Source: an uncultured Bacteroidales bacterium (GTDB taxonomy: Bacteria; Bacteroidota; Bacteroidia; Bacteroidales; Paludibacteraceae). Taken from it: DNA of 64,000 nt. The notes under the pieces were generated by a model. That model did not search any database and had not been told where the DNA came from. It was given only the letters and a program-made list of their open reading frames with translations. The translations under genes and the position numbers were made by a program. This document shows, piece after piece, positions 34,615-43,662 of the stretch (position 1 is the first letter of the stretch; each line of letters begins with the position of its first letter). Where the stretch lies: NCBI GenBank assembly GCA_934728255.1, contig CAKVEC010000001.1, forward strand, positions 124,001-188,000, in the 5' to 3' direction.

Positions 34615-35382
34615 ATGCCTCCTGTCTGTTCCTATCCGGATGCAAAGTCAGTGGTCGTTTGCGGTGACATGCATGGCGAGTTTCTTACGCTCGTGCATAA
34701 GATGTGTGTGCAGTATGATATGCACGACACTCTTGTGATTGTGGCAGGCGATTGTGGTTTTGGGTTTGAAAAACAGGGGTATTACGACAATATCTATCGT
34801 CGTATTCAAAAGCGGCTGACGGCGAACAACTGTTGGATTGCTATGGTGCGTGGCAATCATGATGATCCTGCTTATTTTTCGGAGCAACTCATTCATTATG
34901 AGCGGTTTCGTACCATTCCGGATTATAGTGTGCTATTGGCTTGCGGTCGTCAAATACTATGTGTCGGCGGGGCGATCAGTATTGATCGCCGTGTGCGGTT
35001 GGAGGAAATGTGCCGTTCTTTTGCTAAAACCTACTATTGGGCGGATGAAATGCCGGTTTATTCTCCCGAAAAACTCAATGAAATAGCGGCGGCAGGTATC
35101 CGTATTGATACCGTTGTTACCCATACCGCCCCCTCTTTTTGTGAGTTGGTGCTCAAGCACGGGCTTGACCTTTGGGCGCAAGACGATGCCGCTCTTTTGG
35201 GCGATAGCCAAACCGAACGCCGGACAATGGATGCTATCCTCAATCATCTTCGCCGCGATAACCACCCGCTAACCCGCTGGTATTATGGTCATTTTCACCA
35301 CTCTTGGCATAGTGAAATAGAGGGTATATTCTATATCATGCTCGATATTATGGAGTTTCACGAATTATCCCGCACAGAATAG
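34615..35382 (+). CDS. metallophosphoesterase (calcineurin-like)
   Basis: 255 residues. The metal-binding motifs of the calcineurin-like fold are present in order: VCGDMHGEF near residue 17, VAGDCGFG near 43, MVRGNHDDP near 78, VVTHTAPSF near 168 and WYYGHFHHSWH near 222. There is no signal peptide, so it is cytosolic. The substrate is unknown; this size and pattern are common in small Bacteroidota phosphoesterases. It is tightly spaced after ddh, and no terminator is obvious before the convergent flavodiiron gene. Confidence 0.88.
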   Translation: MPPVCSYPDAKSVVVCGDMHGEFLTLVHKMCVQYDMHDTLVIVAGDCGFGFEKQGYYDNIYRRIQKRLTANNCWIAMVRGNHDDPAYFSEQLIHYERFRTIPDYSVLLACGRQILCVGGAISIDRRVRLEEMCRSFAKTYYWADEMPVYSPEKLNEIAAAGIRIDTVVTHTAPSFCELVLKHGLDLWAQDDAALLGDSQTERRTMDAILNHLRRDNHPLTRWYYGHFHHSWHSEIEGIFYIMLDIMEFHELSRTE

Positions 35383-35459
35383 CCGCTCAATAGCACAAAA
35401 ACGCCTGCCTAACCTTATTGGTAAAGCAGACTCTCTATTATATGATAATAAATAACTTG

Positions 35460-36614
35460 TTAATCCTCAAGGAGATGCTCCGCCAATGCTTCCAAGGCGG
35501 GTATGTCGGTCGGCTTGAGCGTACTGCGGATGGATACAACTGGTTCTACAATCGTGATGTCTTTCATCTGTTCCAACATACCGCGCATTATGCGTGCCGC
35601 CTGTGGTGCCCAACTGCCGTTTTCCACCAGTCCCACACGGCGTGATTGGTAAGTTTTCAGTTGCAGTTTGTGTAGGAAATTATGCATCGGCGGGAATATA
35701 TCCGCATCATACGTTGAGCAGCACAGCACCATACGGCTCATACGGAATGCATTCTCTACCGCCTCTGCCATATCGTCTCTGCTGAGATCGGTAACCGCCA
35801 CTTTCTTTGCTCCTTTCTGCCTAAGTATATCGGCTAATTGCAGTGCCGCTTTGCGCGTATTTCCGTGGATAGATGCGTATGCCACCAATACTCCGTCTGT
35901 CTCGGGCTGATAACTGCTCCATATCGTATAGAGACGCACTGCCTCTTGCATCTTTTCGCCTTCCAATATGGGTCCATGCAATGGCGCAATCGTCTGTATA
36001 TCAAGCGTGGAAACGGCTTTTAGTACGTTTGCTACGGGGCGTCCGTACTTGCCACAGATATTGAAATAATAGCGGCGTGCCTCGCAAGCCCAATCGTTTG
36101 GATCAGCGTCATATACGCCGAACTTGCCGAAACCGTCTGCCGAGAACAGCACTTTCTGTTCGGGGACATATGTCATCAGCACTTCCGGCCAATGTACCAT
36201 CGGAGCGGCAATAAACGAAAGCGTCATCCCCCCTAAGTTCAATGTGTCTCCGCCCTTTACCTCTTTCGTCTTCGCTGCCTCGATACCGAACTGCGGCAAC
36301 ATCTGCAACGCTATCTTGGAGCCAACCAATGTTGTATTGGGGTAAGCCGCAAGAAAGGCGTTGATAGAACCGCTATGGTCGGGTTCCATATGCTGAATAA
36401 TCAGATATTCCGGTTGTTTGCCGTCCAATGCAGCAGTCAGTTTAGTCAGCCATTCGTCCGTCTTGCGCGGGTCAACGGTATCCATTACGGCAGTATGTTC
36501 GGCGCAGAGCAGATAACTGTTGTAGCACATGCCTTCCGGCACAATGTACTGACTCTCAAACAAATCCAAGTCGGCATCGTCGCAGCCGATATATTTGATA
36601 ACCTTTGTATTCAT
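35460..36614 (-). CDS. flavodiiron protein (FprA family A-type flavoprotein)
   Basis: 384 residues from the ATG at 36614 (MNTKVIKYIGCDD). The frame opens 75 nt earlier, but that part overlaps manA. The N-terminal metallo-beta-lactamase-like diiron domain has HMEPDHSGSINAF near 80 and LPEFGIEAAKTK-type segments. APMVHWPEVLMTY follows near 145, and APLHGPIL near 215. The C-terminal flavodoxin domain has VLVAYASIHGNTRKAALQLA near 250. These enzymes reduce O2 or NO and protect anaerobes. The start is 1 nt after the manA stop, so the two are translationally linked. Confidence 0.92.
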   Translation of the reverse strand: MNTKVIKYIGCDDADLDLFESQYIVPEGMCYNSYLLCAEHTAVMDTVDPRKTDEWLTKLTAALDGKQPEYLIIQHMEPDHSGSINAFLAAYPNTTLVGSKIALQMLPQFGIEAAKTKEVKGGDTLNLGGMTLSFIAAPMVHWPEVLMTYVPEQKVLFSADGFGKFGVYDADPNDWACEARRYYFNICGKYGRPVANVLKAVSTLDIQTIAPLHGPILEGEKMQEAVRLYTIWSSYQPETDGVLVAYASIHGNTRKAALQLADILRQKGAKKVAVTDLSRDDMAEAVENAFRMSRMVLCCSTYDADIFPPMHNFLHKLQLKTYQSRRVGLVENGSWAPQAARIMRGMLEQMKDITIVEPVVSIRSTLKPTDIPALEALAEHLLED

Positions 36615-36615
36615 A

Positions 36616-37626
36616 TCAAAGCAAATTGGTATCCATATATATTTCCAACAAACGGCACTCCCCGTCTGTCGGAGTAAGAATAATATCATTCAGGCACGCA
36701 GGCAAAAGCACGGCTTCGCCTTTGTGCAAAGTAATGGTCTGTTCCGTTTTGTCCGCTTCTGGAGCATTCAACTGCATACTGCCGCCTACGCACATATAGA
36801 GTACAAACGAATCCAATGGTGCATAATCGCGTTGTACCGGTTCGGAGAAACGGATGACATTCGTTGTGAAATAGGGTGTTTGGGCAATGTTCGCCACTCC
36901 GTTTGCTGGGTAGTCAGTATGCAAAATAGCACTCTCTTTGGGCATATCGTAGTCTAATACATCCAATGCCTGCTGCAGTTTGAGCGGGCGTTTCTTGCCA
37001 TCGTTGCCAATACGATTGTAGTCATACAGGCGGTAGGTTATATCGCTGTTCTCCTGTATTTCTGCCACAATAGTCCCACGTTTCATCGCGTGTACAATTC
37101 CCGCAGGTAGCATTACCACATCGCCCTCTTGTACGGGATACTCACTCAAATACTCGCTCAGATTGCCCTCCTCAATGGCTGTGCGTATCTGCTGTTCTGT
37201 CATAGGCTGTTTCCAACCGCGGATGACCGATGCATATGGCTCTGAGTTCATTACATACCACATCTCGGTTTTGCCAAGTGAATCCTCGTTCTCGAAAGCA
37301 TACTCGTCATCGGGATGCACCTGGATGCTCAAATCATCGTCCGCATCAATAAACTTCACCAATACGGGGAACGTATTGCCGAATACTTCATACACCTTGT
37401 CTCCTACCAACTCGCTCATATATACTTCAAGCAGTTCTTGCAGGTCGTTGCCTGCCAGATGTCCGTTGGCAACTTTGGTTGGAAATTTCTCCTGCGCGGA
37501 AACGAGCCAACTCTCGCCCACGTTCTCGAAACCGTCGGACTGCGGGCTGTACCATTGTTTGATATGTTGTCCACCCCAAATCTTATGAAACAAACGGGGC
37601 GTGAATTTTAGCGGATATAACGGCAT
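36616..37626 (-). CDS. manA: mannose-6-phosphate isomerase, class I
   Basis: 336 residues, the short class I form typical of Bacteroidota. Zinc-site segments: IQVHPDDEYAFEN near 100 and LPAGIVHAMKRGTIVAEIQE near 180. The start MPLYPLKFTPRLFHKIWGG matches the family. The enzyme interconverts mannose-6-phosphate and fructose-6-phosphate for GDP-mannose and mannose use. It is followed directly by the flavodiiron gene. The 122-nt gap to galE holds no standard promoter that I can see. Confidence 0.93.
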   Translation of the reverse strand: MPLYPLKFTPRLFHKIWGGQHIKQWYSPQSDGFENVGESWLVSAQEKFPTKVANGHLAGNDLQELLEVYMSELVGDKVYEVFGNTFPVLVKFIDADDDLSIQVHPDDEYAFENEDSLGKTEMWYVMNSEPYASVIRGWKQPMTEQQIRTAIEEGNLSEYLSEYPVQEGDVVMLPAGIVHAMKRGTIVAEIQENSDITYRLYDYNRIGNDGKKRPLKLQQALDVLDYDMPKESAILHTDYPANGVANIAQTPYFTTNVIRFSEPVQRDYAPLDSFVLYMCVGGSMQLNAPEADKTEQTITLHKGEAVLLPACLNDIILTPTDGECRLLEIYMDTNLL

Positions 37627-37748
37627 ATGATATAATAAGTAGTGTACAAAAATGTATAGTAGTGTGCGATAGTATTATGGTGCAAAGACAAAAAACAGGC
37701 GACAATACCACCCACACAGAGTTGTATAGTCGTCTGTTATAAAATGAT

Positions 37749-38780
37749 TTATTGAATGTTGCGCAGATGCTTTTCCCAGTTCCAAGCGGACAGGAGCACA
37801 TCTTTGATCGGGGTCTCGGCTTTCCAACCCAGTACGGTATTGGCTTTGGTCGGATTAGCCCAAACCTTCTCTATATCCCCTTCGCGGCGACCGACAATCT
37901 CATACGGGATTTTTACACCCGTTGCGTCCATAAAGGCATTGACAATCTCCAGTACACTCAGTCCGCGACCTGTACCGAGATTGAACGTCTCCACCTGCTC
38001 GGCGGCTTCGTTCTTGAGCATACGCTCTACGGCTTTCACATGGGCTTTTGCCAAATCGACTACATAGATATAGTCGCGGATACACGACCCGTCAGGTGTG
38101 TCGTAATCATCGCCGAACACTTTCAGTTCTTTGCGCAAACCGGCTGCGGTCTGTGTTACAAACGGCAGCAGGTTGTTCGGTACACCATTAGGCAATTCTC
38201 CTATCAGAGCCGACGGGTGTGCACCTATCGGGTTGAAATAGCGGAGAATTGTTGCGTGCAGATTGGCATCTGCGTGTGCCTCATCGCGGATAATATCCTC
38301 GTTGATTTGCTTGGTGTTGCCATATGGCGAAAGGGCTTTCTGAATAGGAGCCGTCTCGTCCACAGGCAGGTGCGCCTTGTCGGGCTGCCCGTAAACAGTA
38401 CAGGACGACGAGAATACAATGTTCTGTACCTGATGACGTTTCATCACCTCCAAAAGGGTGATGAGCGAACCGATATTGTTGCGGTAGTAGAGTAGTGGTT
38501 TCTGTACCGACTCACCGACAGCCTTGCTGGCTGCAAAATGGATAACACCCACAATATCAGGATACTGACGAAATACACTATCCAAATTGACAAAATCATT
38601 GCAATCGATGTTTGCGAACTCAGGGCGGCGACCGACAATAGCGGTAATACCGTCCAATACATCCACATTCGAGTTGCTCAAGTTATCTACAATCGTTACA
38701 TCGTAGCCTTGTTGCATCAGTTCGACAGCGGTATGCGACCCTATGTAGCCAGCACCGCCCGTTACTAAAATACGTGCCAT
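37749..38780 (-). CDS. galE: UDP-glucose 4-epimerase
   Basis: 343 residues from the ATG at 38780 (MARILVTGGAGYIGSH). The longer frame upstream lacks family similarity. The short-chain dehydrogenase features are the NAD-binding GGAGYIGSH, the Ser in FSSSCTVYGQ near 123 and the Tyr-Lys pair in SPYGNTKQ near 147. RYFNPIGAHPS follows near 175. The enzyme interconverts UDP-glucose and UDP-galactose. It sits between a nucleotidyltransferase gene upstream (same strand) and manA downstream, forming a small sugar-nucleotide block. Confidence 0.95.
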   Translation of the reverse strand: MARILVTGGAGYIGSHTAVELMQQGYDVTIVDNLSNSNVDVLDGITAIVGRRPEFANIDCNDFVNLDSVFRQYPDIVGVIHFAASKAVGESVQKPLLYYRNNIGSLITLLEVMKRHQVQNIVFSSSCTVYGQPDKAHLPVDETAPIQKALSPYGNTKQINEDIIRDEAHADANLHATILRYFNPIGAHPSALIGELPNGVPNNLLPFVTQTAAGLRKELKVFGDDYDTPDGSCIRDYIYVVDLAKAHVKAVERMLKNEAAEQVETFNLGTGRGLSVLEIVNAFMDATGVKIPYEIVGRREGDIEKVWANPTKANTVLGWKAETPIKDVLLSAWNWEKHLRNIQ

Positions 38781-38857
38781 AATCTGTATGGGATTTTTAC
38801 TCCCTTTTAATAAAGTATTGAGCGTACTGTGCATTAAGCGTCATTACGCCCGGTCAG

Positions 38858-39757
38858 TTAAAATAGTTTCTCAGGATATTCACCTGCTTTAATCAGGTTG
38901 TTTATCTTCATTACCACCTGTGGTCTGTCCTCTGCGTAGGTTACACCGAACCACTTGGACGGCGTATCCAACACTTTGCAGGTGGCTTTGCCTGCCACGA
39001 TAAGGTCATTGACTACGGTCGGTATATAGAGTTCTTTTTTTAGTTCATTGCCATACTTGGTGAGGAACTCGCGGAATGCCTCTTCCGAGTAATCAAAATA
39101 TTCAGGTGTGAAGCCCCACATATTCATCGAAACGGGTGTGTTTGGCGCAATAACGGTATCCACACCGTCTTCTGTGAATACAATTTTGTCTCCAATCTCT
39201 TCAATCTTTGTACGCTCTACCACATCGGTTAGATAACCGTTTTCATCGGTAGTACATATGCCGCGGCTTACGCTGCCATTCTCGCTCAGTGTGTTGGCAA
39301 CACGGTAGCCAATCATACAGTATTTGCCGGTCGTACCCTCGATGGTCTTGAGGTAGTCTGCCAAGATTTGGAATGACTCTTTGCCATAGAAATCATCGGC
39401 ATTGATAACAGCAAATGGTTCATTGATAATGCCTTTTGCCATCAATACGGCATGGTTGGTACCCCATGGCTTCGTGCGCTCGGGGTTGTAGGTGTAGCCG
39501 GCAGGCACTTTGTCAATCGATTGAAAACAAATCTCGCAAGGTACTTTGTCTTGGTATTTGGAGAGAACCACACGGCGGAAATCCTCTTCGAAGTCCTTAC
39601 GGATAACGAATACCACCTTGCCGAATCCGGCACGCAGAGCATCGAATACGCTATAGTCCATAATAGTTTCTCCGTTAGGACCTAATCCGTCAATCTGTTT
39701 CAGTCCACCATAACGGCTACCCATACCGGCAGCCAGTACAAAAAGTGTAGGTTTCAT
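38858..39757 (-). CDS. sugar nucleotidyltransferase (NTP_transferase family)
   Basis: 299 residues. The N terminus LFVLAAGMGSRYGGLKQID is the nucleotide-binding loop of NDP-sugar pyrophosphorylases. VINADDFYGKESFQILAD carries the metal-binding Asp, and MNMWGFTPEYFDYSEEAF is typical of the Bacteroidota group of this size. The sugar and nucleotide cannot be read from sequence. Its place beside galE suggests a UDP-glucose-type product, by inference. Upstream (39758-39858) is a heptamer-type low-complexity stretch. Confidence 0.85.
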   Translation of the reverse strand: MKPTLFVLAAGMGSRYGGLKQIDGLGPNGETIMDYSVFDALRAGFGKVVFVIRKDFEEDFRRVVLSKYQDKVPCEICFQSIDKVPAGYTYNPERTKPWGTNHAVLMAKGIINEPFAVINADDFYGKESFQILADYLKTIEGTTGKYCMIGYRVANTLSENGSVSRGICTTDENGYLTDVVERTKIEEIGDKIVFTEDGVDTVIAPNTPVSMNMWGFTPEYFDYSEEAFREFLTKYGNELKKELYIPTVVNDLIVAGKATCKVLDTPSKWFGVTYAEDRPQVVMKINNLIKAGEYPEKLF

Positions 39758-39798
39758 ATTTTTAGTTTGGTTTGTAATGTATTTCTATTTATCCAGCA

Positions 39799-39847
39799 TC
39801 TAATCTCTAACATCTAACAGCGCAGCGGTCTAACCTCTAACCTCTAT
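39799..39847. repeat. interrupted heptamer repeat (TCTAACC-type)
   Basis: About six 7-bp units related to the array at 25355-25445, interrupted by GCGCAGCGG, in the gap between the nucleotidyltransferase and YitT genes. Confidence 0.65.
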
Positions 39848-39858
39848 CAGCCTTGGCA

Positions 39859-40971
39859 TCACTCCTCTGTATCTATCTCCACCCGTCCGTTGCGTTTCTT
39901 ATGTTTGAACCACAATCCGTACACTTCGGAGCAGTTGCCTGCGGTGGTGAAAGCATGTATGTCGTTGGTGCGCATAAATTTCATAAGTGCTGAGAACTCG
40001 TCTTGCGTGAGCAGGGTCTGTATCTCGATATAGTCCTCATCACTATAACCGCCTGTAACCTTATATAAGGAACATCCGCGCACGAGGTCGTCAATGATGT
40101 AGCGGCGTATCTTTTCATAGTCGGACGAGATGATACATACTCGTTTGCGGCGGTTGAACGATGCGGAGAAATAGTTGATAACCAATCCATTAATCCATGT
40201 ACCGATCAACCCGATGACCACCATACGAAAATCGTTAATCAGGAACGCCGAGCAACAAATCAATGCCCCGCCGATGGATACCGATGCCCCTATGTCAAAA
40301 TGTAGGTACTTGTTGATAATCTTTGCCAAAATATCCAACCCGCCTGTGGAAGCGTTGATACGGAACTCAATCGCCTGACAAACAGACAGTAAAAAGACAA
40401 AGCATACCAAATCAAACCACACATCGCCCATTCCCAATCCTGCCGACATCACCGAGTCTTTCACCTGTTCCAATACTTCCCCAGAACGGCTCAACAGGTA
40501 CGGATTGTCGTGTGCATCCAGCACCTTTTCGCCCGCTATCAGTCGTGCCTGAATATCTGGCGCAATGATTACTTTGTGGGTTAGATTGGTATAAGGAAAT
40601 ACCCAATCCCAAAACTGTGTCAAAGGTCCCAATATCATTGCGGTGTACACCGTCTTTGCGCCAAATTCATTGCCAATCAGCAAGAACGCCATCACCAACA
40701 AGACGGCATTGATGCCCATCACCAAATAGGAGAATGTGTCTGCATTGCCTCCTATCAAAGTGTTTATCACAATGCTCAAACCCGAGATTGTTCCTACAAT
40801 CAAGTGGCTTGGCATAAGGAAGTAATAGACTGCCGCCGCACCGAGAAACATGCCTGCGGTCATCATTACTAATTCTTTCCAGAACTTACGGGTGTGCATA
40901 GCGTGCCAAAACGACAGGCACAAGTTCTTCCAATACGCTTTCGTAAGGTACTGTTGTATGTATTCATTCAT
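39859..40971 (-). CDS. YitT-family membrane protein (DUF161/DUF2179)
   Basis: 370 residues. Five to six membrane segments lie between about 35 and 260 (MTAGMFLGAAAVYYFLMPS, ISGLSIVINTLIGGN, VLLVMAFLLIGNEFGAKT, INASTGGLDILAKIINKYLH, IGGALICCSAFLI). The C-terminal cytosolic DUF2179 domain (about 275-350) has RKRVCIISSDYEKIRRYIID and RGCSLYKVTGGYS. The loop around residues 115-180 is longer than in most members. Function is unknown; such proteins are predicted transporters. It lies 38 nt downstream of the aspartate kinase gene, probably in one transcript. Confidence 0.87.
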   Translation of the reverse strand: MNEYIQQYLTKAYWKNLCLSFWHAMHTRKFWKELVMMTAGMFLGAAAVYYFLMPSHLIVGTISGLSIVINTLIGGNADTFSYLVMGINAVLLVMAFLLIGNEFGAKTVYTAMILGPLTQFWDWVFPYTNLTHKVIIAPDIQARLIAGEKVLDAHDNPYLLSRSGEVLEQVKDSVMSAGLGMGDVWFDLVCFVFLLSVCQAIEFRINASTGGLDILAKIINKYLHFDIGASVSIGGALICCSAFLINDFRMVVIGLIGTWINGLVINYFSASFNRRKRVCIISSDYEKIRRYIIDDLVRGCSLYKVTGGYSDEDYIEIQTLLTQDEFSALMKFMRTNDIHAFTTAGNCSEVYGLWFKHKKRNGRVEIDTEE

Positions 40972-41009
40972 GGTGGTAAGGATTTATTATGGTCAAGTGT
41001 GCTTTTTTA

Positions 41010-42239
41010 TTATGCATTACGCATTACGTATCGCGCCGTACGCCGGGTGGTTTGGCTCAGCAGGATGGTTCTACCCTGTGTCTCGCGGGTGATGATTTCC
41101 TGCGTGGTACCGCGTATGGTCAGTAGCGAAAGTCCCTCATTATACGTAACCCGGTAATCTCTTTGCAACTCTCCGATGGCTTCTTCTACATAGCGGGAAC
41201 TATCCACACAAACAGAAATCGTAACTGCTGACGATTGTATCAAAGATACTTTTAGGCGGTGTCTGTGAATAATATCAAAGATACGGCTCAAACTTTCTTC
41301 CAATACAAAGGCGAAATCCTTGGCACGCATTGTGATGAGAATTTGGTTCTTTCGCCATATATATACGGGGACATCTATCGGTCCTCGGGCGGTGGCACTG
41401 ATGACAGACCCTGCCGCCAACGGATCTGCAAATGGCTTGACATACAGTGGAATAGACTTGTTCTCCAACGGACGAATGGTCTTCGGGTGAATAATCTGCG
41501 CCCCCGAATAGGACAACTCCACAGCATCGTTATAGGTCAGTTCCGGTATCAGCACCGTATTCTCCATCAACCGGGGGTCAGCGTTGAGAATACCCGGCAC
41601 ATCTTTCCAAATTGTAACCGATTCGGCATCCAGCATATTGCCCAATAGGGCGGCTGTATAGTCGGAACCTTCGCGTCCGAGTGTGGTACGCAAGCCGCCT
41701 GCCGTTCCGCCGATAAACCCTTGTGCCACAAAGACATGTCTGTCGGATTGTGTTACGGAAGAGCGAACTTGTAGGGCAGATACCCCCATATCCACATCGG
41801 CATCACGAAATGTGGCATCTGTTCGCAGCAGGTGTGTCATATCAAGCCACTCACTGTCAATGCCTTGTGTTTGCAAATAGGCGTTTACGATAGTGGTGGA
41901 GATAAGTTCACCCCAACTGACCAACTGATCGTAACTCAAGTCGTAGTTTGTTGCGTCTTGCAGCGCAGGTATATCGTGTATTGGCAGAATGTCGGGTGGC
42001 AAACCCAACTCGTGCAATATCGCCGTATGGTAGCCTATAAGCGTTGTCCACTCTTGCTGTGCTGTGGCAGTATCGCCCGTCCATAGTGCGTTGAGGACAC
42101 GCTCCAAAGCATTGGTGGTTTTGCCCATAGCCGACACCACGACTATCAGGTCGCTCTCTGCGAGCGAGACAATATGTGCCAAATTGCGTATTCCTTCCGC
42201 ATTGCGCACTGATGCACCACCAAACTTATAGACCCTCAT
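41010..42239 (-). CDS. lysC: aspartate kinase (monofunctional)
   Basis: 409 residues. The start VYKFGGASVRNAEGIRNLA is the kinase signature. GRGGSDYTAALL-type motif (GREGSDYTAALLGNML near 215), WKDVPGILNADPRL near 232 and ELSYSGAQIIHPKTI near 262 follow. The C-terminal part holds two ACT domains (about 305-400; RIFDIIHRHRLKVSLIQSS). The enzyme feeds lysine/DAP, threonine and methionine synthesis; regulation by an end product through the ACT domains is usual. It is separated from ribH by 81 nt holding a long AT-rich hairpin. Confidence 0.93.
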   Translation of the reverse strand: MRVYKFGGASVRNAEGIRNLAHIVSLAESDLIVVVSAMGKTTNALERVLNALWTGDTATAQQEWTTLIGYHTAILHELGLPPDILPIHDIPALQDATNYDLSYDQLVSWGELISTTIVNAYLQTQGIDSEWLDMTHLLRTDATFRDADVDMGVSALQVRSSVTQSDRHVFVAQGFIGGTAGGLRTTLGREGSDYTAALLGNMLDAESVTIWKDVPGILNADPRLMENTVLIPELTYNDAVELSYSGAQIIHPKTIRPLENKSIPLYVKPFADPLAAGSVISATARGPIDVPVYIWRKNQILITMRAKDFAFVLEESLSRIFDIIHRHRLKVSLIQSSAVTISVCVDSSRYVEEAIGELQRDYRVTYNEGLSLLTIRGTTQEIITRETQGRTILLSQTTRRTARYVMRNA

Positions 42240-42249
42240 AGGTTTTGAA

Positions 42250-42297
42250 TTTGTAAATTTGCAAATGAAAAAAATGAATCATTTACAAATTTACAAA
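42250..42297. repeat. AT-rich hairpin and 8-bp ATTTACAA repeats between ribH and aspartate kinase
   Basis: 18-bp arms (42250-42267 with 42280-42297, one mismatch) plus further ATTTACAA units up to 42316. The right arm is itself tandem ATTTACAA. It may act as terminator of ribH or be filler repeat. Confidence 0.65.
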
Positions 42298-42320
42298 CTT
42301 ACACATTTACAAATTGTTCA

Positions 42321-42800
42321 TCACAGGTTTGCCATATGAATGGCAGTTACGGCTCCTTCTATGCCCTTGTTCCCCAGTTTGCCGCCGGCACGGTCAAGTG
42401 CCTGCTGTTTGTCGAGTGTGGTCAGTACGGAGAATATAACCGGCACATGCCCCTGTGCATTCAGTATCGCCACACCTTGCGTAACCGATTGGCATACATA
42501 GTCGAAGTGCGGCGTATCGCCTTGTATCACACATCCGATTACGATGATGGCGTCCATATCGGCATACTCGTTGATAGTACGTGCAGCCGCATAGGTCAGT
42601 TCCACTGTCCCTGGTACGTGTAGGATTACAATGTTGTCCTCATCTACCCCGTGTTTCTCCAATGTCTCCAAGGCACCTTGCGCCATCGGATAGGTGATGT
42701 CCGAGTTCCAATCTGCCACTATAATTGCATAGCGCTGACGTTTTAGAACGTCAGCGCTTGGCAATGTAGTCGCATCATATTTCGACAAATCAGTAGTCAT
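42321..42800 (-). CDS. ribH: 6,7-dimethyl-8-ribityllumazine synthase
   Basis: 159 residues. It makes the riboflavin precursor from the ribityl-uracil and butanone phosphate. Substrate-site segments visible: IVVADWNSDITYPMAQGALE near 28 (the usual Phe-Asn is Trp-Asn here), HVPGTVELTYAA near 60, VIGCVIQGDTPHFDYVCQ near 88 and VPVIFSVLTTLDKQQALDR near 118. The start overlaps the TPR gene stop by 1 nt (TAATG), so they are coupled. Confidence 0.94.
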   Translation of the reverse strand: MTTDLSKYDATTLPSADVLKRQRYAIIVADWNSDITYPMAQGALETLEKHGVDEDNIVILHVPGTVELTYAAARTINEYADMDAIIVIGCVIQGDTPHFDYVCQSVTQGVAILNAQGHVPVIFSVLTTLDKQQALDRAGGKLGNKGIEGAVTAIHMANL

Positions 42801-43495
42801 TACTCTGCTGCGATTGCGATATATTTCTCTATATCCTGTGCCTCTACAGAAGTAGGATAGTCGTTCTTGATAGCCTCAAAAGCCTTCTTTGCGGCTTTCT
42901 TGTTCCCCTGCTCCAGATATACGAAACCTGCTTTCTTCAGGCTCATCGGAGCAATCAAGTCGTTGCTCGACTTGGCTGCTGCCTCAAACGCCGAAACAGC
43001 CTTGCCATATTCACCCAATTCAACATACGCATCGCCGAGCAATTGTGAAGCCGCAGGATCAATAGTCAAATCCTTTGCCGAGAATTTCTTGAGATATTTG
43101 GCAGCCTCCTCGTACTCACCGAGTTGGTAGTAGCAGATACCGGCATACAAAGCAGCCAACTTACCGGGTTGGTACATCTTGTAGGAATTGGCAATCTCCT
43201 CAAAACCGATGCACTCAGCACCATCGCCATTCAACGCCTGCTCAAAATCGCCCGCCATAAAATAGACAACTGCCTTGGCATTCTCGTTGCTCGCCTCTAT
43301 GGCTTTAGGCTTGAATACGTACTGATTGAGGGCAATAATACCGCAGATAACCACCACAATAGCGGTGATAGTCCAACTCAGTACTGCCGAGTGTTTCTCA
43401 ATCCACAGACCTACGGTCGAAAGTCCTTCGTTCACTTCCTCCAAATGCTGGTCTTCCTTCTGGAATTTCTTTTCTTCTTCTTTTTTCTTAGACAT
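42800..43495 (-). CDS. membrane-anchored tetratricopeptide repeat protein (YfgM-like)
   Basis: 231 residues. A Lys/Glu-rich cytosolic start is followed by one membrane segment at about 38-57 (WTITAIVVVICGIIAL), then TPR helices at about 85-225 (GKLAALYAGICYYQLGEYEE; LGDAYVELGEYGKAVSAFEA; KKAGFVYLEQGNKKAAKKAF). The layout resembles YfgM-type chaperones of the Sec translocon. It is first in the transcript starting at the promoter 43565-43596 and overlaps ribH. Confidence 0.85.
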   Translation of the reverse strand: MSKKKEEEKKFQKEDQHLEEVNEGLSTVGLWIEKHSAVLSWTITAIVVVICGIIALNQYVFKPKAIEASNENAKAVVYFMAGDFEQALNGDGAECIGFEEIANSYKMYQPGKLAALYAGICYYQLGEYEEAAKYLKKFSAKDLTIDPAASQLLGDAYVELGEYGKAVSAFEAAAKSSNDLIAPMSLKKAGFVYLEQGNKKAAKKAFEAIKNDYPTSVEAQDIEKYIAIAAE

Positions 43496-43528
43496 AATTA
43501 TGTAGTTTTATATTATTCAATTTTGTTA

Positions 43529-43550
43529 TAGGATGCGCTTAGGATGCGCA
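43529..43550. repeat. 11-bp tandem repeat, two copies (unit TAGGATGCGCT)
   Basis: Two units at 43529 and 43540 that differ only in the last base. They lie between the predicted start of transcription (near 43558) and the start codon of the TPR gene, so they would be in its leader. Confidence 0.7.
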
Positions 43551-43564
43551 TATGATACAACGTG

Positions 43565-43596
43565 CAAAGATACAACATTCCGCCGACATACACAAA
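43565..43596 (-). promoter_or_regulatory. Bacteroidota-type promoter for the TPR-ribH transcript
   Basis: Minus strand: TTTG (complement of 43593-43596), 20-nt spacer, TATCTTTG (complement of 43565-43572). Confidence 0.75.
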
Positions 43597-43662
43597 ATTT
43601 ATGATAAAAAAAGCGCGAAAAGCCGATTTTATGCTTTTCGCGCCAATATACTTTGGTGGTAT